A stretch of 64,000 nucleotides of DNA from Nostoc sp. B(2019). GTDB lineage: Bacteria > Cyanobacteriota > Cyanobacteriia > Cyanobacteriales > Nostocaceae. The position numbers and the translations under genes are program-made. The DNA is taken from contig NZ_WVID01000003.1 in NCBI RefSeq assembly GCF_010091925.1, positions 186,001-250,000 on the forward strand. Direction: 5' to 3'. A model generated the notes under the pieces. That model did not search any database, was not told the DNA's origin, and saw only the letters and a list, made by a program, of their open reading frames with translations. This document shows, piece by piece, positions 26,795-36,529 of this stretch; the first letter of the stretch is position 1, and the number at the start of each line of letters is the position of its first letter.

Positions 26795-28174
26795 CTATTT
26801 TGGCCCAAGAAAGCGAGTCGCAAAATTTTGCGATCGCGTTGGTGACAGCGCCCGTGCTTTGAGAATTGCTGCCATCAAAAAGGCGTAAGATAACACACCA
26901 ACAACCACTAACAGCAGAGCGTTGATAGATCCTGTAGCATTCCATAAAGCGTGGAGTGCAGCGGCGCTCAGATAACCAACTAAGAGAATTTGCCAACTCC
27001 TACTGGGCTTAAGCACAGCCAAACCAATAAAATAGCCCAAATACCCACTGTAAGCCATGTGTCCGGCTACAGAGCCTAAAATTCGAGGAATAAGTAATTG
27101 TAAACCCACCAATTGACCAGTCCCGATGTCTACCTGTTGGGTAACATTTTGAGTGATATCTGGCACATATTGGCCGAGAGTTTCCAATAGAGTAAAACCC
27201 ACAGCAGAAGCCGTTCCTAGAAGAATGCCATCTAAAGGTTCCCAAACGCCTATACGTTCCCGCCAAGGTGAGGACAGTATTCTCCCGATAAAAAACGCTC
27301 CTAATACAGGTAATGCCTTGAGTAATTCCTCCATCAACCCCGCGCCAAAAAACATTCGCACTAGCAATTCTGTAAAGGTTGTAGAGTCTTGAGGCGAAGA
27401 CAAGTTACCAGGTAGGATGCCACGAAACACGAAGATAAATAAATTCAACAGAGGACTGAGCAAAATTAGCGTTGTGCTCAATGCGGTAGCCATTAGTACC
27501 CACCAAGGCTTTTGTTTACCGCAAAGTTGGTAAACAAAATAGTAGGCAGCAGAAGCTATGTAAGTTGCTACAATCACTTGATTGGCTTGGGGTTGACCTA
27601 CCGTAGCAAACATCAATACCACAAATATTACCGTCAGTATTCCTGGTATGAGGTAAGCTTTGCGAGTCAAATCTTTACCAGTGGAAATAATTGGAAACAG
27701 TTGAGTAAAGCTAACCGAATCTGGCGGCTTTAATTGTGTGTGGTTGTAGTAGTTTGTCGCCGAAGGCAGTGGTGTGACTTGGTTAGTCGACATTACTGTT
27801 GCTTGGGAAGTGAATTCATACTCAAAAACGAATTGCGGCCCATCAGTACCCAGAGAAATGCGATCGCCAGGGTGCAATTCCTGACACCCATACAAACGCT
27901 GTCCATTTAAATAAGTGCCATTAGCACTATTCAAATCACAAACCAACCAGCTGAATTTGCTATCTGGTGATGAAGAGAGGGGACGAACCACTGCATGACG
28001 ACGAGATACCATCCGGTGCATCATGGCATCCAAGACAACTTGGCAGCTGGGGTCGCGTCCAATTACCATCTCTTTACTGGGAGGGAGCGAGTAGCGAGAT
28101 TCTGACCCTGAAGCTGCTCCATTACCAGACACTAGCCGCAGAAATGCATTTTGTCTTGCGTTTTTGCCTGTCAT
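26795..28174 (-). CDS. PrsW-family intramembrane protease with N-terminal FHA domain
   Basis: 459 residues. FHA domain at about 35-112: VIGRDPSCQVVLD, VSRRHAVV and LNSANGTYLNG. After a linker come about eight membrane helices with the PrsW/M82 glutamate and histidine motifs: MEELLKALP (Glu282/283), DGILLGTASAVGFTLLET, GHMAYSGYLGYF (His372) and ALHALWNATG (His408). PrsW proteins resemble the CAAX-protease/ABI superfamily and cleave membrane anti-sigma factors in Bacillus. The substrate here is unknown. It converges on the CHAT-FHA operon, a second FHA-linked protease in the same 6 kb. Confidence 0.9.
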   Translation of the reverse strand: MTGKNARQNAFLRLVSGNGAASGSESRYSLPPSKEMVIGRDPSCQVVLDAMMHRMVSRRHAVVRPLSSSPDSKFSWLVCDLNSANGTYLNGQRLYGCQELHPGDRISLGTDGPQFVFEYEFTSQATVMSTNQVTPLPSATNYYNHTQLKPPDSVSFTQLFPIISTGKDLTRKAYLIPGILTVIFVVLMFATVGQPQANQVIVATYIASAAYYFVYQLCGKQKPWWVLMATALSTTLILLSPLLNLFIFVFRGILPGNLSSPQDSTTFTELLVRMFFGAGLMEELLKALPVLGAFFIGRILSSPWRERIGVWEPLDGILLGTASAVGFTLLETLGQYVPDITQNVTQQVDIGTGQLVGLQLLIPRILGSVAGHMAYSGYLGYFIGLAVLKPSRSWQILLVGYLSAAALHALWNATGSINALLLVVVGVLSYAFLMAAILKARALSPTRSQNFATRFLGPK

Positions 28175-28649
28175 CGAGTTGAGTACGTTTCTAAAATTAT
28201 TCTTAAAATACTTTGGCAGTAGGACTTAACCTTAGCCACATCAACACAACATTACTAAATACACTATAGCTTCACTCACTGCTAATAAATTCAAAATCTT
28301 TAAAGTTCTGATTGATGGAAGCCATTGCTTCGATTTGTCTCAAAATTTAAAATTGTTTTACTAATGTTAATAGGCATTTTAGCTGTTGGTAGCGTTTCCT
28401 GAGTCTATGTCAGGTTTATTAATCATAGTCCATAAGTTATCTACTCCTGACACTCCATTGCAAATTAAACGCATAATAATTTGTCAGAAAATAGTAGTTT
28501 TTACCACATTCAGTCGTATTCAAAAAAGATAGAATTATCAGCGGTCTATTATCAGTTCTTTTTACCACTGACAACAGACTGCTGACTACTGATAATTCTC
28601 AGACTTGAATGATTAAGCAAGCTACTTGGGGGTTAACTTTTACTAGCAC
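28175..28649. other. Intergenic region with an 11-bp inverted repeat
   Basis: 475 bases without an ORF. AGAATTATCAG (28531-28541) and its exact complement CTGATAATTCT (28589-28599) flank a 47-base spacer with a TTTTT run and 'actgac/gctgac' short repeats, just past the stop of the DJ-1 gene side. It looks like one of the dispersed short repeats of this genome or a weak terminator for the minus-strand gene upstream. Confidence 0.5.
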
Positions 28650-29252
28650 TTAATTAACTCTAGCCAGTTCCGAGTGTTCAACCTTAGTTCCGAGTACTTT
28701 GAGGAATTCTGCCAACCAACGCGGGTGAGCAGGCCAAGCTGGTGCTGTCACTAAGTTACCGTCAACGATTGCCTCATCGACTGGAATATTTACGTAGATA
28801 CCTCCAGCTAGGTGTACATCTGGGCGACAAGCAGGATAGGCAGTACATCTCTTGCCTTGTAGTACATCAGCAGCCGCTAATAATTGTAAGCCATGACAAA
28901 TGGCAGCAATAGGCTTATTTGCTTGAGCAAAGTGACGAGTTATTTCTAACACCGACTGATTCAGACGGATATATTCTGGTGCTCGTCCTCCAGGGATGAC
29001 TAAGGCATCGTAAGTTTCAGCTTCTACTTCTGCAAACGTGGCGTTTAAACTGAAGTTGTGACCAGGTTTTTCACTATAAGTTTGGTCGCCCTCAAAGTCA
29101 TGAATGGCTGTCCGCACCTTATCGCCGGCTTTCTTATCAGGACAAACTGCATCGACTGTATGTCCCACCATTTGCAACGCCTGGAAAGGAACCATTACCT
29201 CATAGTCTTCCACATAATCCCCAACAAGCATCAAAATCTTTTTCGCAGCCAT
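28650..29252 (-). CDS. DJ-1/PfpI family protein
   Basis: 200 residues of the PfpI/DJ-1 superfamily: start [15 protein letters not shown] with the conserved Glu15, [14 protein letters not shown] and the nucleophile elbow [12 protein letters not shown] (Cys119-His120). Known members are proteases, glyoxalases/deglycases or stress chaperones; this one is in the subgroup with a long [14 protein letters not shown]-terminal segment. Substrate unknown. Monocistronic by position. Confidence 0.9.
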   Translation of the reverse strand: MAAKKILMLVGDYVEDYEVMVPFQALQMVGHTVDAVCPDKKAGDKVRTAIHDFEGDQTYSEKPGHNFSLNATFAEVEAETYDALVIPGGRAPEYIRLNQSVLEITRHFAQANKPIAAICHGLQLLAAADVLQGKRCTAYPACRPDVHLAGGIYVNIPVDEAIVDGNLVTAPAWPAHPRWLAEFLKVLGTKVEHSELARVN

Positions 29253-29462
29253 TTTTTTAGTATCCTTACGTAGTAGTTAATAGTCTCAAGTCACTGATAA
29301 AGTAAATATTAATTTAAAGTAGATTACATGCAGCGTTACCTTATTCACAAATTTTTACATATCACAACATACACATCTCTATGTATACGCCATTTGGGGT
29401 TGACGCCTTAGCGAAGTGTAGCGCACTGTACAGATTGGTTTAACTAATAACTATTAACTAAG

Positions 29463-29921
29463 TTAAAGCAAATAAAATTCTGCCATTGCTCTGGGAAAGT
29501 TTTTGTTTTCATGTCCTGATCGGCTAAGTTTAATTAGGGCAAAACGTTGTAAAGGGGTTAAATTTTCCCACTGATGAGGTGTGAGGGTAATACCCATTTC
29601 TTGAGATTTTTCCTGAATGCTGGCTGGTATAGTGGTAGAGTCCATCCATGCAGGATGAGGCTCGATAGGCAATTTTGCAGCTAGTGTGCCTGTGCGTTCT
29701 AAGATTAACTGCTGAAGATACTCTTGGTAAGATTGAATTTCTTGTTCCGTAGTGCAAGGTAATTCAACTAAAGCTTCACGCTCAGCGCGAGTCATCTGGT
29801 TCCAATCAGACAATTTTAGCTTGATGCCACAGCTATCTAATTTGTAGCGTACTTGCATGGGGATGCAACGTAGGGAATCAACAAAATCTCTTTCAAATTT
29901 AAAGAAAGTTGCCATGATCAA
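29463..29921 (-). CDS. narM: Nitrate reductase-associated protein
   Basis: 152 residues matching the cyanobacterial nitrate-reductase-associated family: ATFFKFERDFVDSLRCIPMQVRYKL, LKLSDWNQMTRAEREALVELPC and a second half repeating a similar helical unit (LTPHQWENLTPLQRFALIKL). In Synechococcus, NarM is required for active ferredoxin-nitrate reductase. It lies on the same strand about 1.1 kb past narB, with the PsiE-like gene between. Met3 (MATFF) is a likely start. High confidence in family, moderate in the gene symbol. Confidence 0.88.
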   Translation of the reverse strand: MIMATFFKFERDFVDSLRCIPMQVRYKLDSCGIKLKLSDWNQMTRAEREALVELPCTTEQEIQSYQEYLQQLILERTGTLAAKLPIEPHPAWMDSTTIPASIQEKSQEMGITLTPHQWENLTPLQRFALIKLSRSGHENKNFPRAMAEFYLL

Positions 29922-30237
29922 TAATTAGAAATTAAATTTCAGATAAAACTTTTGTTTGTAGTTAGCGATTTATCGCTCTATGTAAAGCTTCAAAGGGCTA
30001 GAGCCGCTGACTACAAGCTTGTATTTAATTATAAGCTTTTCTACTTAATATGATCTAGCAATAAAGCTAATAAGTAGCAGCTAAATGCAAGGCTGCTTCA
30101 AAGTTAACAGTGCATAATAATAAGTTTTATGAAATTTGATGCCAGGGAAATAGCGATCGCTTGATTCTTTTAAACACACATAATTGAGAATTTTGGCTTC
30201 TGACCCCTAATTTATTCTAAATTTTAAATATCCTCTT
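29922..30237. other. Intergenic region upstream of narM
   Basis: About 315 AT-rich bases with no gene; the narM promoter should be here. I found no GTA-N8-TAC NtcA site in it by eye. One AAGCTTG...TAAGCTT near-palindrome around 30015-30038 is the only local structure. Confidence 0.45.
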
Positions 30238-30705
30238 TTAGCGGGAATGCTTAGAATTACTGAAACGAATTATTAAATAACTAATTGATAAAGAAAGAAT
30301 GGCAATTCCTAAACCAATAATATCAATACCTGTGACTTTTTCCAAGTCAAGAATAATAATTTTTCTGGCAATAGCAATCAAAGAAGTTACGATAACTAAC
30401 TCTACCTGAAAAACGTGTTTTCGCAGATAAGCTGTGATGTTTTCTAAGATTTCCAAAGCAATTAGAACATTCAAAAATAAACCAAATATTTTAAACAATG
30501 TTGTGTTAAACTTGGCGTATGGAGTTGTAAATAATTCTTGAATAATAAAAACTACTAGATCCCCGATCGCTACCAAAATTACTAACACCATTAGAATAGA
30601 TAGAACTTTAGAAACTATCACCTCTATGTGTTCGATGACGTGCATAAAGTTTTCATCTTTGGTAACTTCTGCAATTCTCCTAAGTAACTTCTTCATCTGC
30701 TGCAC
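30238..30705 (-). CDS. PsiE-like phosphate-starvation-inducible membrane protein
   Basis: 155 residues with four predicted membrane helices and the PsiE signature: a first helix VLSILMVLVILVAIGDLVVF, TTLFKIFGLFLNVLIALEILENI, then VELVIVTSLIAIARKIIIL and a last helix ISLSISYLI-type. Family role unknown (named from an E. coli phosphate-starvation gene). It sits between narB and narM on the same strand, 280 bases after narB; a link to nitrate use is not evident. Confidence 0.85.
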   Translation of the reverse strand: MQQMKKLLRRIAEVTKDENFMHVIEHIEVIVSKVLSILMVLVILVAIGDLVVFIIQELFTTPYAKFNTTLFKIFGLFLNVLIALEILENITAYLRKHVFQVELVIVTSLIAIARKIIILDLEKVTGIDIIGLGIAILSLSISYLIIRFSNSKHSR

Positions 30706-30983
30706 CCGGTTTTAAAGTAAAAAAAAGAAAAATCCCATAGATAAATCTAGAGGATTAAAAAAAGTACTTTGCAAGTTTTATATTAAGTTTTTTACTTTTC
30801 ATAACTCAAGCTCGTACTAGGCAAGCTTCTTTATAATGAGAATTTTACCTTTATTAAAATGGTAATAGCTTATAGTCAAGAGTATATAATCAAAAAACTT
30901 AATAATTACCATTGACTATTGATTATGGATATTTGACTAGATTATTTATTACCAATTTACTATTGAAAGGTATACTTAGCAGC

Positions 30984-33281
30984 TTACCACTGTGAAGACT
31001 GGAGTTGATAATTTTTGACTGTAACTTCTACAGAAATTGGTATTAGCTGCACCGCACAAGCTTTTAATTCTGGTTGCAGTGAATCCGGGCAAGCTTCTGG
31101 ATGAGTGAGGGCGTTGGCTTCGGCGTCATCTGCCCACAGAGCACCCCAGTGCATGGGGACAAAAACTGTGCCAGGTGCGATCGCCTTTGTCACCTTCGCT
31201 GGAAACTTAGCTTTTCCTCGGCGCGATCGCACCTCTACCAACTGATGATCTGCAATACCTAAAACAGCAGCATCACGAGGATGAATTTCTATAAACGGTT
31301 CAGGGTGCATTTTGCAAATTTTTTCAATTCGACCGGTACGCGTCTGAGTGTGCCAGTGTCCGTAGAGCCTTCCATTAGTCAGCACAAAAGGATAATTTGG
31401 ATCAGGTGGTTCTGCCAATCCGCGTGAATAATATGCCGCAAATCGAGCGCGTCCATCAGGGGTATGAAAGCGCAAATCGGTGTAGAGACGCTTACCAGTT
31501 CTGAGTCTATGGTACTTCTGTTTCTTCGCGGCTTCTTTGTGTAATGAAGTTTCTTCATCGTCGCCTTCTTCTGATTCAAAACTGAGAATTCCTGTTTCGG
31601 AATCCATAAATATTGGCTCGGCTTTTTCTTCTGGATAAGGCCATTGAGTCGATCCTTGTGTCTGTAATTGCTCATGACTGATACCCGTCATATCGCATGG
31701 CCTCCCGCGAGTTAGTTGGGCAAACTCAGCATAAACTTCAGCCGAGTTAGCAAAGGCAAACTCTCCAGCAAAACCGAGTCTGCGCCCAACTTCTGCGAAA
31801 ATTTCCCAATCGGCTTTAGCTTCTCTTGGCGGTTGGCGGAATGCTGAACACAACGTTACTACCCGTTCAGAATTTGTCATCACGCCAGTTTTCTCACCCC
31901 ATTGTGCAGCGGGTAATAGGACGTGAGCGTAAGCGGCGGTTTCTGTAGGGTAATAGGCGTCTTGGTAGATAGTAAAAGGCGATCGCAATAACGCCTTCTT
32001 CGTCCGCTCCAAATCTGGCATACTTACAGCTGGATTAGTAGCAGCAATCCACAGTAACCCCACATCGCCAGTTTCCAACCCAGTAATCATATCCCAAGCA
32101 GTCAGACCCGGATTGGGCGAAATCTGTCCTGGCTTGAGTCCCCAAAATTCCTCAACTTCTGCGCGGTGCTGAGGATTTTTTACCACCCGATAACCAGGTA
32201 ATAAATGCGCCAAACCTCCGGCTTCCCGTCCTCCCATCGCGTTCGGCTGACCTGTAAGCGAGAAAGGGCCCGCCCCCGGCTTGCCAATTTGTCCGGTCAT
32301 CAGGTGCAGATTAATGATCGTTCTGACCTTAGCCGTCCCTTCTGACGATTGATTCACACCCATTGACCACAAAGACAGTACCCGCCCAGATTCACCCCAG
32401 TAGCGAGCTGCTGTTTCTAAATCTTCAATGCTGATCCCACATTCACGAGCGACTACTTCTGGTGGATAGTGCCGAATCACCTCAGCATAAGCGGGAAAGT
32501 TACTGGTGCAGTCATCCATAAACATCGTATCGATGTAGTTCCAGCGCATCAATAAATGTGCGATCCCATTCAACAAATCGATATCTGTACCAGGACGAAT
32601 TGCTAAATGTAAGTCTGCGGCTTCTGCGGTTGGTGTGCGACGGGGATCGACCACAATCATTTTGACTTTGCGGTTCTTTTTGTGATATTTTGCTAGCCGA
32701 TTGAAAACAATGGGGTGACATTCAGCCGTATTAGTGCCAATTAAAAATGCACAATCGGTTAACTCCAAGTCGTCATAACAGCAGGGCGGGCCATCTGAGC
32801 CAAAGCTTTGAATATAGCCAGCCACAGCACTAGACATACATAAACGAGAGTTGGCATCAAAATTATTTGTACCTAGACACCCTTTCATGAGCTTTTGAGC
32901 TATGTAGTAGTCCTCAGTTTGAAACTGACCGGAACCATACATACATAGGGCTTCTGGGCCCTGAGTGAAGCGCACAGTTTGAATGCGCTTGGTGATCAGA
33001 TCAAAAGCTTCATCCCAGCTAACCCGGCGAAACTCCTGATCCAAAGAGTCTCGCACCATTGGGTAATGTAGTCTACTTTTATCTAAAGATTCAGCGATCG
33101 TTGCGCCTTTGACACAAACCATACCCTGACTAGATGGGTGTGCTTTGTCACCCCGCACCCGCCAAATCGGATTTCCTTGGCTATCTCGATTAGTTGCTTT
33201 GTTAGATTGAGCTGGGGGTGAAACTTCTAAACCACAGCCAACACCACAGTATGGACAAAGGGTTTTGGTAAATTCACTCAT
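30984..33281 (-). CDS. narB: Ferredoxin-dependent assimilatory nitrate reductase
   Basis: 765 residues, Mo-bisMGD family. The N-terminal 4Fe-4S cluster ligands are Cys9, Cys12, Cys16 and Cys56 (CPYCGVGC ... MVCVKG), and Cys148 ([10 protein letters not shown]) is the likely Mo ligand. It reduces nitrate to nitrite with electrons from ferredoxin in the cytoplasm. Near residue 550-585 there is a charged, low-complexity insert ([18 protein letters not shown]) before the [14 protein letters not shown] block, making it longer than the roughly 730-residue NarB I recall from relatives. Last gene of the nitrate cluster; a 587-base gap separates it from nrtP. Confidence 0.96.
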   Translation of the reverse strand: MSEFTKTLCPYCGVGCGLEVSPPAQSNKATNRDSQGNPIWRVRGDKAHPSSQGMVCVKGATIAESLDKSRLHYPMVRDSLDQEFRRVSWDEAFDLITKRIQTVRFTQGPEALCMYGSGQFQTEDYYIAQKLMKGCLGTNNFDANSRLCMSSAVAGYIQSFGSDGPPCCYDDLELTDCAFLIGTNTAECHPIVFNRLAKYHKKNRKVKMIVVDPRRTPTAEAADLHLAIRPGTDIDLLNGIAHLLMRWNYIDTMFMDDCTSNFPAYAEVIRHYPPEVVARECGISIEDLETAARYWGESGRVLSLWSMGVNQSSEGTAKVRTIINLHLMTGQIGKPGAGPFSLTGQPNAMGGREAGGLAHLLPGYRVVKNPQHRAEVEEFWGLKPGQISPNPGLTAWDMITGLETGDVGLLWIAATNPAVSMPDLERTKKALLRSPFTIYQDAYYPTETAAYAHVLLPAAQWGEKTGVMTNSERVVTLCSAFRQPPREAKADWEIFAEVGRRLGFAGEFAFANSAEVYAEFAQLTRGRPCDMTGISHEQLQTQGSTQWPYPEEKAEPIFMDSETGILSFESEEGDDEETSLHKEAAKKQKYHRLRTGKRLYTDLRFHTPDGRARFAAYYSRGLAEPPDPNYPFVLTNGRLYGHWHTQTRTGRIEKICKMHPEPFIEIHPRDAAVLGIADHQLVEVRSRRGKAKFPAKVTKAIAPGTVFVPMHWGALWADDAEANALTHPEACPDSLQPELKACAVQLIPISVEVTVKNYQLQSSQW

Positions 33282-33868
33282 GACAGTTGTACCGTGTTCG
33301 CTGATTTTTTAAATGTTGAAAAGCAAGGTTTGTAGAGGCGCAATTCTAGCGAATTATGTCGTTACTAACTTGACTGACGGTAATGAGAAAATATTTAAAC
33401 TACTCCTGGATCAAAACTAATAATTTAAGTTGCTAAAATTTGCCAAATTCTATTTTTTTAACTTTGGGTAAATGCTTACTCTAGTGTTTTTACCTATTTA
33501 ATATTAGTTAAGCAAAAGAAAATGTAATGCGTGATACTTTCCATGTTTTATCTTTAATAGTTTTTCTCTATAAAAATTCTAGTAATCATTGATTAAACAC
33601 CTATTTTTTTGAAATTTGATAATGATGTTTTTTGTAAATTTTTAAAATTTGCTGCCGTGATAATTTACATATTGATTCAATAAATATTTACAAAAATTTT
33701 CCCCTTATAAAAAGGTAAATTTAAACGAATAAAGCCTGTAGGCAGGCTTTGAGATCCTGTAGTCCGCTCCAAGGTTCCGAAAATCTAAAGCTAAATCTTG
33801 CCTTTCTCTCTACGCGGACTACATTTATATAACTGAAACTTCAGTCCATGAGTACTTTTGCAATTAGC
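33282..33868. other. Long gap between nrtP and narB
   Basis: 587 AT-rich bases with no gene. AAAGCCTG (33731-33738) and CAGGCTTT (33743-33750) form an 8-bp hairpin shortly after the nrtP stop on the minus strand; the repeat-like 'tacgcggactaca' text is near 33815. The hairpin may end part of the nir transcript, in which case narB would have its own promoter in the remaining 450 bases. I saw no GTA-N8-TAC site here. Confidence 0.5.
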
Positions 33869-35371
33869 TTATTCTTCTAATAGAACAGTAGAGTTTTTAG
33901 TTGCCGTTTCTGGTAATTCACTCTCATCAGCCGCCGCAAATGAGCCTTGTGGTTCTTTGAGGAAGAAGGCACACATAAAAGCACAGATGAAAGCGGCTAT
34001 AGCCATTGTGGTAAACAGTGTTGGTGCGTCGGTTAAACTGAAAATTGTCAGATAAACCACACCACCAAAATTACCGTAAGCCCCAACATTTCCGGCAATT
34101 TGTCCAGTGGCTTCTTTTTTAATTAGAGGTACAATGCCGTAGGTTGCACCGCAACCAGCTTGAGCACAGTAAGCAGCAAACATAGTAGCTGCGATCGCTA
34201 GCGGAATCGGCCAACTGCTATTAATAAAATGGGTCATCAAATAGCCGATACCAATACCAACACTGATAATTGTCATTGTCCATTTGCGAGAGCCAAACTT
34301 ATCAGAAATTAAACCACCGCTAGGACGAGAAATTAAATTCAAAAAGGGATATGTAGCAGCAATCATCCCAGCTACTACATGCTCTAAACTAAAAGTTTTT
34401 TCAAAAAATGCAGGTAACATGGAAACGGCTGCCAACTCGCTACCAAAGTTAGTTACATAAGTGAATTCGAGTAAAGCTACTTGACCAAACTGAAAGCGTT
34501 CAGATGCAGCGTAAGTTTTCTTCCCAATTAAAAGCTCCCGGTTTACCTGCCAAGCTTTGTAAGTTTGGTAAGCAAATAATCCTCCTAATAGCAACCAAGC
34601 CAAATACATTTGGCTTAAAGTCAGGAAGTGAATGTTCTTTTGTTCCAAACGCCAAGCTAATAAACCCAGAGCAAAAATCAAACCAAAATTCGAGATAATC
34701 ATTGCCCAGAAGCTTTTGACGCTGGTCACTTCTAGAGAACCATTTTTCTTAGGTTTCTTGTAGACTTTGCCTGGGGGTGTATCTTGGACACTGTTGTAAT
34801 AAATTACGCCGTAGATGGCTGCAATGATCCCTGTAAGAGCGATCGCAAACCGCCAGTTAGAAGCACCGCCAGCCAAAAAGCTAGTAGAAACTGCAAGTAT
34901 CGGTAAGGCAAACTCTGCCCCAAAAGCACCAAAGTTACCCCAACCGCCATAAATACCTTGGGCAATTCCCATCTCTTTTGGGGGAAACCACTCCGACACC
35001 ATGCGGATACCAACCACAAACCCAGATCCAACAATTCCCATCAATAAGCGGCTGATGACTAGTTGGTTAAAGTCTTGCGACAGTGCCGTAGCCAAACAAG
35101 GAACAGCCGCAAAAATCAGCAGCATTGAATAGGTACGTCTGGGGCCAAAACGATCCAGAAGCATCCCAATGATGATCCGCGCTGGGATAGTCAAGGCAAG
35201 ATTACAGATAGCCAAAGTTTTAATTTGTTCAGGTGCTAGCTGTAGCTGTTTACCAATCGTTGTTGCAAAAGGAGCAAAGTTAAACCAACAGACAAAGGTG
35301 AGAAAGAAGGCAAACCAAGTCCTATGTAATATGCTGTAGCGTCCGCTGAATGAAAATAATTTTTTAAGCAT
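33869..35371 (-). CDS. nrtP: MFS nitrate/nitrite permease
   Basis: 500 residues with 12 predicted membrane helices and the nitrate/nitrite-porter hallmarks: FNFAPFATTIGKQL early, the MFS loop LLDRFGPRRTY, RMVSEWFPPKEMGIAQGIYGGWGNFGAFG (the NNP glycine-rich signature) and the C-half FISRPSGG-type loop (LISRPSGGLISDKFGSRKW). NrtP is the nitrate carrier of many marine and some freshwater cyanobacteria. It starts 147 bases after nrtD on the same strand, with an AGGAAGG ribosome site just before the ATG. It coexists with a full NrtABCD transporter. Confidence 0.93.
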   Translation of the reverse strand: MLKKLFSFSGRYSILHRTWFAFFLTFVCWFNFAPFATTIGKQLQLAPEQIKTLAICNLALTIPARIIIGMLLDRFGPRRTYSMLLIFAAVPCLATALSQDFNQLVISRLLMGIVGSGFVVGIRMVSEWFPPKEMGIAQGIYGGWGNFGAFGAEFALPILAVSTSFLAGGASNWRFAIALTGIIAAIYGVIYYNSVQDTPPGKVYKKPKKNGSLEVTSVKSFWAMIISNFGLIFALGLLAWRLEQKNIHFLTLSQMYLAWLLLGGLFAYQTYKAWQVNRELLIGKKTYAASERFQFGQVALLEFTYVTNFGSELAAVSMLPAFFEKTFSLEHVVAGMIAATYPFLNLISRPSGGLISDKFGSRKWTMTIISVGIGIGYLMTHFINSSWPIPLAIAATMFAAYCAQAGCGATYGIVPLIKKEATGQIAGNVGAYGNFGGVVYLTIFSLTDAPTLFTTMAIAAFICAFMCAFFLKEPQGSFAAADESELPETATKNSTVLLEE

Positions 35372-35518
35372 TAAGCCTTCCTATTGAAGATGAGGTAAGG
35401 GGGCAGTGCTTCCCTACGGGAGGCTACGCCAACGACTGCGCTCAGCAACGGGGGCAGAGAGGGGGAGCAGGGAAAGAAAAATTACAAATAACCAATGACC
35501 AATGACTCCGCCAAGCAG

Positions 35519-36367
35519 TTACTCGTCAGCGTGAGCAAATCGGCGAAAGAGGAAGTCTAGAGCGTAGTTTCGCAAGTCGTAGTACTCAGGGTCTTCCATG
35601 ATGCGGCGACGATTGCGGGGACGGGAGAAGGGAATATTGAGGATTTCACCGATGTGAGCAGCTGGGCCGTTAGTCATCATCACAACTCTGTCGGCGAGGA
35701 AAAGCGCTTCATCAATGTCATGAGTAATCATCAGTACGGTGACTTGATGTTCACGCCAAATTTGCAGGAGTTCTTCTTGTAATTCTTCTCTGGTGATGGC
35801 ATCTAATGCACCAAAGGGTTCATCGAGAATCAATACTTGCGGACGGATGGAGAGGGCGCGGGCGATCGCAACTCGCTGTTTCATCCCTCCAGAAAGCTGA
35901 TTGGGTTTCTTGTCAGCCGCTTCTGTAAGCCCCACCATTGCTAAATGTTCTCTGGCGATCGCCCGTTTCTCTGCCTGGGGTTTTTTCGGAAACACCGAAT
36001 CAATAGCTAGGTAAACGTTATCAAAAACACTCAGCCAAGGCAGTAAACAATAGTTTTGGAATACCATCATCCGGTCGGGGCCTGGTTCGGTGATGGGTTT
36101 GTCTTGCAGCAGGACGACGCCATCGGTGGGAGTGTTAAACCCGGAAATCATGTTGAGGAGAGTTGATTTACCGCAGCCAGAATGACCAATGATGCAAACG
36201 AATTCGCCCTCACGCACTTTCAGGTCAACTCCATCCAGTACGGTATGAGGGCCTTCGGAAGTTGGATAAATTTTGCTTACACCTTCAATTACCAAAAAGT
36301 TTTCTGCTTTTTTCGTTTGTAGTTGATTGATTTGGGTTTTGCTGTTAGTTCCGTTTACTGTTTGCAT
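35519..36367 (-). CDS. nrtD: Nitrate ABC transporter ATP-binding subunit NrtD
   Basis: 282 residues: Walker A GHSGCGKST, Q-loop VFQNYCLLPW, signature LSGGMKQRVAIARAL, Walker B VLILDEPFGALD and H-loop ITHDIDEAL. The C-terminal DPEYYDLRNYALDFLFRR is typical of NrtD. It pairs with NrtC to power nitrate/nitrite import through NrtB. It lies 162 bases after nrtC; that gap holds GC-rich dispersed-repeat text (36430-36490). Confidence 0.95.
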   Translation of the reverse strand: MQTVNGTNSKTQINQLQTKKAENFLVIEGVSKIYPTSEGPHTVLDGVDLKVREGEFVCIIGHSGCGKSTLLNMISGFNTPTDGVVLLQDKPITEPGPDRMMVFQNYCLLPWLSVFDNVYLAIDSVFPKKPQAEKRAIAREHLAMVGLTEAADKKPNQLSGGMKQRVAIARALSIRPQVLILDEPFGALDAITREELQEELLQIWREHQVTVLMITHDIDEALFLADRVVMMTNGPAAHIGEILNIPFSRPRNRRRIMEDPEYYDLRNYALDFLFRRFAHADE

Positions 36368-36529
36368 GATGAATTTAGTAATTTGTTATTTATTTAGTTG
36401 TTGTTTCTGCTCGAAGACTATTTTTTTTAACGAACCGCCTTCGCGCAGCGTCTCGTAGAGAAGGACGCCAAGGACGCCAAGGATGCAAAGGAAGAGGTAG
36501 GTAATCTTATGATGAGAAGTGATTAATGA

